DNA of 64,000 bases from Vandiemenella viatica (Eukaryota; Arthropoda; Insecta; Orthoptera; Morabidae). The stretch covers positions 19,725,687 through 19,789,686 of the forward strand of contig CM061919.1 in assembly GCA_031002005.1 (NCBI GenBank), read 5' to 3'. The position numbers and the translations under genes are program-made. Of the stretch, positions 57,285 to 64,000 are shown piece by piece. Positions within the stretch are counted from its first letter, which is position 1. The number at the start of each line of letters is the position of its first letter. The notes under the pieces were generated by a model. It was given only the letters and a program-made list of their open reading frames with translations, was not told where the DNA came from and ran no database searches.

Positions 57285-58214
57285 CAACAATAAATAAATT
57301 AATCAGTGTCATTGGCGTTATGATTCAACTGGTAAATAAATAGTGATGATAATTTATAACTTTAATTCTCGGCTTGTGAAATCTGACCAATTCCGTGACA
57401 ATTAGTTTTGTTTCTTCCTCCAATGGATAACAGGAATACATATCTGTGAATAATTATCTTAATTTCTATTCATCCCAAACTTCTATTAAAATTTTACCAG
57501 ATTTTTCCTCAAAATATGACCATATATATTATTGTAATATGACCAAAATGAGGAAAATGGCCTGAATATGCATTTACATGCTATATAAAATACATATGAA
57601 TACAATCAGATATGTTCAATCAGTGTTTAATTCAGAATTGCAGCTCCACAAGAAAAATGATAAGAATTTTCATAAAGACCCGAACCATAAAAATAATTTA
57701 CTAAAATTGCTGTATAAAACAATAATTCCGTTACCCACTGTACTTTCATAAAATAAAAATTGAATTATTTTAAATGCAAAGGGATGCAAGGGTTTGGGAG
57801 AGTCTATATTAGCCTTTTTCAACCAAATGTCAACCTCTCCTTCACGTGGTGCACCCTGTTTGCACGGACGAGGCTCTGGCGACTGAAAGATTCCCGGTAT
57901 AAGGAATCACCCACTGCTTGCCAATGGCCTCCGAAAGGAGGGCGGAAGAGCGGGGAGCGGTCCAGGGCACCCTCTTGCCCTTGGGGTTGGAAACGGCCCC
58001 TAAAGGCGGATGAATCAGAAATGACCAACGGCATGGGGATGCAGAAGGCAACGGGAAACCACTGCATTAAAGACCCAAAGTTTATCCCGAGGACATGTAA
58101 TCCTCTCAAATTACATATATCATGATGGCTTCCTCCTGGGTAAAATATTGCGGAGGTAAAATAGTCCCCCAATCGGATCTCTGGGCGGGGACTCTTCAGG
58201 GAGGAGTCATCAGA

Positions 58215-59345
58215 ATGGATAGAAACATTCTACGAGTTGGAGCGTGGATTGATAGAAGTCTGAATAGGGCAGGTAGGTTAGAAAACTTAAAAAGGGAGTT
58301 GGAACAACATAAGGTAGATGTTGTTCGGATTAGTGAGATTAAATGCAAGGATGCACAGAATTTCTGGTCTGGGAAACACAGGATAATTAGCACACAAGCT
58401 GTCAATGGAGTCACTGGTGAAGGATTTGTAATGAACAAATGAGTAGGGAAACGGGTGAGTTTTTATGAACAGTTTAGTGATAGGATTATTTTGATGAGGT
58501 TAGATACTAACCCCGTCCCAACCACATTAGTACAAGTGTATATACCAACGTCACATGAAGATGACGAAGAAATAGAAAAAATATCCGCTGAAATTGAAGA
58601 ATTAATCCAATATGTGAAGGGGGAGGAAAATCTAATAATCATGGGAGATTGGAATGTAGTAGTGGGAGAAGGAAATGAGGGGATATACCGTAGGAAGTTT
58701 TGTTCTAGGAGAAAGAAATGAACGAGGAAGCAGGTTGCTAGTATTTTGTGAAAGATATAAGCTAGTGGTGGCAAACACACTGTTTAAGTACCATGCAAGA
58801 AAACTATACACCTGGAAACGTCCTGGGGATACAGGCAGATATCAGCTAGATTATACCATGGTCAAACAGAGATTCAGGAATCAAGTTCTAGACTGTAAAG
58901 CGTACCCAGGAGCAGACATAGACTCTGACCATAATTTGATAGTAATGGAGTGCAGGCTGAAATTTAAGCGAATAAGGAAGCAGTATAAGCAGAACAGACT
59001 GGAAGATGAATAAATTGAAACAATCTAGCACGAGAGAAAAATTTGCAGAAATGGTAGACTTAGGTCTAAGAGGTAACTCTGAAAGGAGCTCAACCGAGGA
59101 AGAATGGAATGTATTAAAGACCGAAATAATGAAAGCTGGTAAAGAAACAGTAGGCTTTAGGGTACAAGCTGCCCGAAAACCATCAATCACAGAATTTCTT
59201 TTGGAGCTGATGGATCAGAGGAGAAGGTACAAAAATGCTCAGGATGAAGCAGGAAGAGAGCAGTACAGACAATTTAGAAATCAAATAAATAGGAAATGCA
59301 AAATAGCAAAAGAAAAATGGCCACAAGCAAAGTGTGATGAAGTAG
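58215..59345 (+). pseudogene. RTE-type endonuclease pseudogene
   Basis: Pieces in successive frames: 58215-58442 (ILRVGAWIDRSLNRAGRLEN, VVRISEIKC with the catalytic Glu), 58455-58721 (LVQVYIPTSHEDDEEIEKIS, LIIMGDWNVVVGEGNEG with D-x-N), 58675-59013 (LVVANTLFKYHARKLYTWKR, DIDSDHNLIVMECRL with SDH) and 59006-59345 (linker). Frame changes near 58445, 58690 and 59005. The enzyme would nick target DNA for integration. Confidence 0.75.
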
Positions 59346-59607
59346 AAAAGAATTTTTTTTTTATTAACTGCTTTACTTCTCTCAACAGCGAGGTCTTTAG
59401 AGACGGGAAAGGATGGGGGGCAGGGATCGGGGCAAGGAATGGGAAGGAATTCGGCCATGGCCTTTTGAAGGAAGCATCCCAGCATTTGCCTGGAGTGATT
59501 TGGGAAACCATGGAAAACCCAAATCTGAATGCCCGGACGGGGATTCGAACCGCCGTCCTCCCGAATGCGAGGCGAGAACGCTAACCGTTACACCACCAAG
59601 CTCGGTG
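59346..59607 (-). mobile_element. tRNA-derived SINE inserted in the RTE-type LINE
   Basis: The minus-strand head has GGTGTAACGGTTAGCG (A box) and GGCGGTTCGAATCCCCG (B box). The body matches the other family members and the A-rich tail is the T-run at 59351-59362. Flanking GTAGAAAAG (59341-59349) and GTAGAAAGT (59607-59615) look like the TSD. Confidence 0.8.
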
Positions 59608-59639
59608 TAGAAAGTGAATGGTCGTAGGTAAAGTACATT

Positions 59640-61192
59640 TTTGCTTACAGAAAGATCAAACAGAATTTTGGAGAAATGAAGAAAAGAGGTATGAACATTA
59701 AAGCTGCCGGTGGGAAACCTCTTTTAAGCTCAGAACATGGAGCTAACCGATGGAAAGAATACAATAGTGTAATGGAAAAGGAAGACGATGTCGACATTGA
59801 TGACTTAGGAGATCCTGTTTTGAGGACAGAATTTAATAAAGCACTGAATGATTTGATAGCAAATAAGGCAGTTGGAATTGATGAGATCCCTGCAGAACTT
59901 CTTAAATCCCTAGGAGAGGAAGGAATCGAAAGATTATTCAAGCTGATTTCAAAAAGTTATGAAACAGGAGAAATTCCAACTGATTTTAATAAAAATATCA
60001 TCTTCACACTTCCAAAGAAAGCACAAGCCGACAAATGTGAGAATTATCGCACCATCTGTCTAACATCACATGCTTCAAAATTACTGACCAAAATAATATA
60101 CAGAAGGATGGAAAGGGTAGTAGAAGAGATAGTAGGTGAGGATCAGTTTGGGTTTAGGAAAAATCGCAGTACAAGGGAAGCAATTCTGCCTTTAAGATTA
60201 ATACTTGAAGGGCGGATCAAGAAAAACAAAGATACTTTTATGGCGTTTGTTGATTTAGAAAAAGCATTTGATAATGTTAGGTGGGACAAGAAGTTAAAAA
60301 TTTTAAAGAAGTCAGGTCTAAAGTGTCGAGATAGAAGAATGCTCTATAGACTATATAATAATCAAGTGGCTATAATAAAAGTAGAGAATCATGAGAGACA
60401 TGCATCTGTTAAAAAGGGTGAGACAATGTTGTAGTCTATCCCCGTTATTATTCAACTTGTATGTCGAAGAAGCAATGAAGAAAGTCAAAGAAAAATTTCC
60501 ATGTGGCTTAAGGTTTCAGGGAGAAAAAATCAGTATGCTACGATTTGCTGATGACATTGTATTGTTAGCAGAGAGGGCTGAGGATATTGAGAAGTTACTG
60601 AATGACGTGAACAAAACTGAAGGAAGATTTCGGACTGAATATAGATCAAAGCAAGACAAAAGTGATGAAATGTAGAAAAAATGGTACCAGTACTAGTAGA
60701 TTAAATATAAAAATAGTATCGGATGCGATAGAAGAAGTAACTGAGTTCTGTTACTTGGGAAGTAAAATTACAACCGACGGCAGAAGTAGGAATGATGTTA
60801 AAAGCAGAATAGAACTATCAAAAAAAGCCTTCATGAAAAAGAGATACGTTTTGGTTTCAAATATTGATCTAGGAATCAGAAAGAACTGTTTAAAACTCTA
60901 TGTGTGGAGCACAGCGGTTTATGGTGGCGAAACATGGACTTTAGGAATACCGAAAAGAATGAAAATTGAAGCTTTTGAAATGTGGTGCTACAGAAGAATG
61001 CTAAAAATTAAGTGGACTGACAAAGTAAGAAATGAACGAGTTTTGGAAATGACGGGTGAGGAAAGAAGTTTGCGGAAAAATCTTACAGAAAGAAGAGAGA
61101 GGCTGGTAGATTATATTTTGAGACATGCTGGATTGGTTAATTTGCTGGTGGAGGGAATGGTCGAATGTAAGAACTGTAGAGGAAGCGATTAG
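59640..61192 (+). pseudogene. RTE-type reverse transcriptase pseudogene
   Basis: Frames 59676-60434, 60391-60675 and 60662-61192. Motifs: ANKAVGIDEIPAELLKSLGE, IIFTLPKKAQADKCENYRTI, DQFGFRKNRSTREAI, TFMAFVDLEKAFDNVRW with the first catalytic Asp, CSLSPLLFNLYVEEAM, MLRFADDIVLLAERA with FADD, FCYLGSKITTDGRSRNDV, ETWTLGIPKRMKIEAFEMWC and YRRMLKIKWTDKVRNERVLE. Frame changes near 60430 and 60665 are the only large lesions, so the copy is not very old. Confidence 0.85.
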
Positions 61193-61342
61193 AATATATG
61201 AATCAGATAATTGAGGATGTGGGTTGTAAGGGGTATGTAGAGATGAAGAGGTTAGCACATGAAAGGACGAGATGGAGGATTGCATCAAACCAGTCGAAAG
61301 ACTGACGACGGCCAAAAAAAAATTAAAAAAAAAAAAAAAAAG

Positions 61343-61687
61343 ATTATGGATAGAATGGGAATGAGTGTTCATGCTTCTATGAATACGGATATCACAAGGA
61401 AGTTGAAGAAAATCGAGTGAAACTTCAATAAATTGTAGCAACAGTTTTATTTTCAAGACAGTATGATATTCCACTTTGCGGGAAAATCGATGTGGATTCT
61501 GTTTTGCAGATCTGTTAAATTTTCGAGTTCACTCTGGAAACGAGATTTTGAAAAGAACTTCTTGTATATGTCGCATAAAATTCAAAATGAATTGATAGAA
61601 ATTTGTTGTAATGTTGTGAAAAGCAAACTAATTGAGGAGACGAAGCTATATGTATGTTGTTACATAATATCCCATCACCTAGTTTAT
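61343..61687. other. Non-coding stretch after the RTE-type LINE
   Basis: A short plus-strand frame at 61463-61705 has no recognised motif. Confidence 0.3.
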
Positions 61688-61885
61688 ACTGGGCCTGGTA
61701 TGTGAGCGGTTAACGCTCGTTCCTGGAATTAAAGAGAGCATGGGTTCATATCCTCTTCCCCATCACCACATTTTGAATGCCAGGACGACTACTTCAAAAG
61801 ACCATGACCGAATTCTTTATCCCTATTATTCTTCGGCTATAATGACACCGACGACAAAGTACCGCAAAGAACGAATAAAAAACAG
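61688..61885 (+). mobile_element. tRNA-derived SINE, diverged
   Basis: TATGTGAGCGGTTAACGC (A box) and CATGGGTTCATATCC (decayed B box), with a body related to the other SINEs (ccatcaccacattttgaatg; gaccgaattctttatcccta). Confidence 0.65.
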
Positions 61886-62199
61886 CATTACCTACCATTC
61901 CATACTTGCTACATTTATCCTGTTTCACCATTGGGAACGGAACATGTATACGACAGAAAATAAAAATAGGCTAAAATATTATTGTGCTGTAGCTTATATC
62001 GTTAACTAATAAAGTTTAAATCCATTTCTGTCGTTGCGAAATTGAACTATCCTGTAATCGTACAGCAAAATGAAGACATATACTTTGGTTGGTATCCAAA
62101 GCACAGAATTGTTCAGCGCAATTATAAACAAAACAAACAGTGGGATTCGAATCTAGAGCTGTAAAAGTAAATTCTGTACCCGTATGTATTAGTTACTAA

Positions 62200-62400
62200 A
62201 CCAATCAATATCCGTTACTTTGGAATCGTTACTCGTTACTTTCGGTACAGTAGCTTGAAGCAAGGGTTAACTTCGTTACTATCGTATCGTTTCGTTACTC
62301 GTTACTTTCGGTACAATCGAACACTAGCATGAAGCATTGCATCGCATCGTATCGCATACGGGACTACTTCGTTCGTACTTGGTAAAGTTAAAGTAAATTG
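62200..62400. repeat. GTTACT-rich subterminal-type repeats
   Basis: CGTTACTCGTTACTTTCGGTAC occurs twice in near-identical form (about 62227 and 62293), with further GTTAC and CGTATCG runs. Such arrays are common next to hAT-type ends. No paired terminus was found. Confidence 0.45.
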
Positions 62401-63065
62401 TTTATTTAATAAAATAAGTTTAGCTAAGTTGTACATTCGCATAAAACTTAAAGTCAACTAATAAGCACATGGATCTTACGGAAAACCTCTGAATGTACAC
62501 TTGATTTACTGTAATGAATATTATATACAAAAGAATTTCAAAACAAAAAAAAAAAACACCTGACAGTGACAATAACTAATGACGATTATTTTTTAAAATA
62601 GCCTGCTCAAAACCCTGCATAGAAGCCTGATGTGATAATGGTACATGTATTTAACAAATATTATAATCTCATCAAATTATTTCGTTTATAAATAGGAGGT
62701 TTCATCACTGTCTTCCTTTACGGTTTTCATATAATTTTTTTTTAAAATTGTTCATCTTTTTGCAATAGGTTTGTGAAATAAATGTTGACATACTATCAAA
62801 TCGGGCCTGCAGGCAAAATACTATTGACTCCCGCGTTAATTGTTTCATTTTAAAACTATCAATATTCAAAAACTTTTAAATCAATAACAAAGGTTCAGGA
62901 CTAACTTTCGATTAGATTAATTGTTGTTGCGTCGCGGTTACAACAAACATTAAACATCAAAGCCAAAACCGCATTGATGATTGATCACATGGATCCTGCG
63001 GTAATAATACAATAACTAACACCAAGCAAAAGGAAAAAAGTAATTGTAACTTATTCTTTGTTTAT
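62400..63065. other. AT-rich non-coding stretch
   Basis: No recognised gene. Confidence 0.3.
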
Positions 63066-63069
63066 GGAA

Positions 63070-63138
63070 TTCTGGAACTCCAAAAAAGGGTTGCTAGATT
63101 TGTTTATGGCAATTATCACAGAAAGCAATCAGTAACAG
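63070..63138 (+). pseudogene. Small LINE RT-tail fragment
   Basis: LQKRVARFVYGNYHRKQSVT matches the RT tail of the older LINE (26512-26844) and stops abruptly where the hAT-like end begins. Confidence 0.6.
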
Positions 63139-63310
63139 ACAGAGATGTGACTTATCTAGATAAAAGTATCTGAAATACAGATACAAGATACAGAATACGT
63201 ATTTTTATCTTGTATCTAAGATTCTTTTCTTAATCTTTATCTTGTATCTTGTATTTAGATACTTTTTCTTTGTATCTTTGTATCTTGAAAATACTAAATA
63301 CTATTTCCGC
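63139..63310. mobile_element. hAT-like terminus with GTATCT repeats
   Basis: Starts CAGAGATGTGACTTATC and is packed with (A)GATAC/GTATC(T) hexamers for about 160 bases, the same layout as the hAT ends at 9939 and 11876 but with another hexamer. The LINE fragment ends exactly at its start. The other end is not in the window or is lost. Confidence 0.5.
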
Positions 63311-64000
63311 ATTTTTACGTTACGGCATCATAAAAACAACGGAATACATTCGTAAAATTCATTAACGTATACTAAAAGACAAGGTTATAGGTTGCAATCC
63401 TTCATACCTGTGAACTGTGAAAACCATAAACGAACCATGAAACGATCACCTGGCTGTCTATTGTATGTTGTCTTTGGTCCGCGCCATATTTTACCGTGCC
63501 AAATCGTGTATGGTATGTCGAAATCGAATTTTTAGTGAATCATAATTGAGGACAACGGCATCGAAATGTAAGTAAATAAATAAACGAATAATTTTAATTT
63601 TATTTAAGTAGGTACATACCGGATTAGATTTCACTTGACAGCGACTACGTGATCGTTGGTTGCGTGTGTGAAGGTTGCTCACGCAACTCCGAGTATTTAT
63701 ATTATTACCTATGTTTCATAAACTATTTTTTTTTAAATCTATAAATTTTAAACTAAATTCTTAGGATTATTGCTAGCGAGAAGAAGTATTTATATTTACC
63801 TGTAAAAATAAGTTTCAAATTCGTGCCATTGTTGTAAGCTAGTCTCTTTTCATCACAAAATACAGTATTGCTTTACAAATAGCCGAAAAGCCTTTATTAA
63901 AAATTCTAGTGTAGGGTAACATTGTGGTATAAGTTATTTAACAATTCTAATTTCTTAAATATGGCATGTAATTGAATCTGTTGCCTGAGTTCCGATTGTT
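63311..64000. other. AT-rich non-coding stretch
   Basis: No recognised gene. The open frame at 63491-63682 (minus) is short and featureless. Confidence 0.3.

Larger units (their letters stand above)
56440..57340 (+). mobile_element. Penelope-like element, 3' part, copy 2
   Basis: Same family and orientation as 23750-24890: a GIY-YIG domain followed by a tail with a hammerhead motif and a final AAATAAAT-rich end. Coding sequence is more damaged, the ribozyme motif better preserved. Confidence 0.75.
57800..61342 (+). mobile_element. RTE-type LINE, near full length, interrupted by a SINE
   Basis: The block has a GC-richer 5' leader (57800-58210), endonuclease (58215-59013), RT (59640-61192), a short 3' UTR ending in gacgacggcc and a poly(A)-like run to about 61342. 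An SINE at 59346-59607 splits it. The endonuclease and RT resemble the RTE group common in insects, although the exact clade needs a tree. Frameshifts make it inactive. Confidence 0.8.

Overview
The window looks like AT-rich, intron-capable nuclear DNA from an insect. Its content is almost entirely transposable elements: piggyBac, hAT, Helitron, Polinton-type, Penelope-like, jockey-, CR1- and RTE-type LINEs, and tRNA-derived SINEs. I would guess a polyneopteran-type insect from the LINE and SINE mix, but this is inference and no host gene fixes it. I could not recognise a single intact cellular gene, and most coding regions are decayed.

Layout. 1-1018: 3' end of a piggyBac element ending at TTAA. 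1023-4980: degenerate jockey-type LINE (minus). 4985-5640 (plus) and 7087-8560 (minus): Helitron helicase remnants, the second with a recognisable Helitron 3' end and a SINE nested in it. 9939-11876: decayed hAT element with an 8-bp target-site duplication (TSD). 14600-22094: Polinton/adintovirus-like element with 2.5-2.7 kb inverted arms, a protein-primed family B DNA polymerase pseudogene in the core, AG...CT ends and a 6-bp TSD. 23750-24890: Penelope-like element 3' part with a hammerhead-like motif, followed by a THAP-type fragment. 26255-32690: an older LINE split by a nearly complete CR1-type LINE (26997-32187) whose 5' end is an array of about 11 monomers of 111 bp. 33-40 kb: SINE pieces and a 118-bp satellite. 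40815-52323: a large inverted duplication (3.6 kb arms) around a repeat-rich, partly GC-rich spacer. 55165-57340: SINE and a second Penelope-like fragment with the clearest hammerhead ribozyme motif. 57800-61342: RTE-type LINE with poly(A) and an internal SINE. 61.7-63.3 kb: SINE and hAT-like termini.

How the parts relate. The window is a record of nested insertion: SINE into Helitron, CR1-type LINE into older LINE, SINE into RTE LINE, hAT end into LINE remnant. The most unusual items are the Polinton-like element, whose PolB gene is cut by an inverted copy of its own 5' half (consistent with a snap-back or copy-back genome that was later integrated), the CR1-type LINE with a monomer-array 5' UTR, the hammerhead motifs, and the large inverted duplication. 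All identity estimates are by eye.
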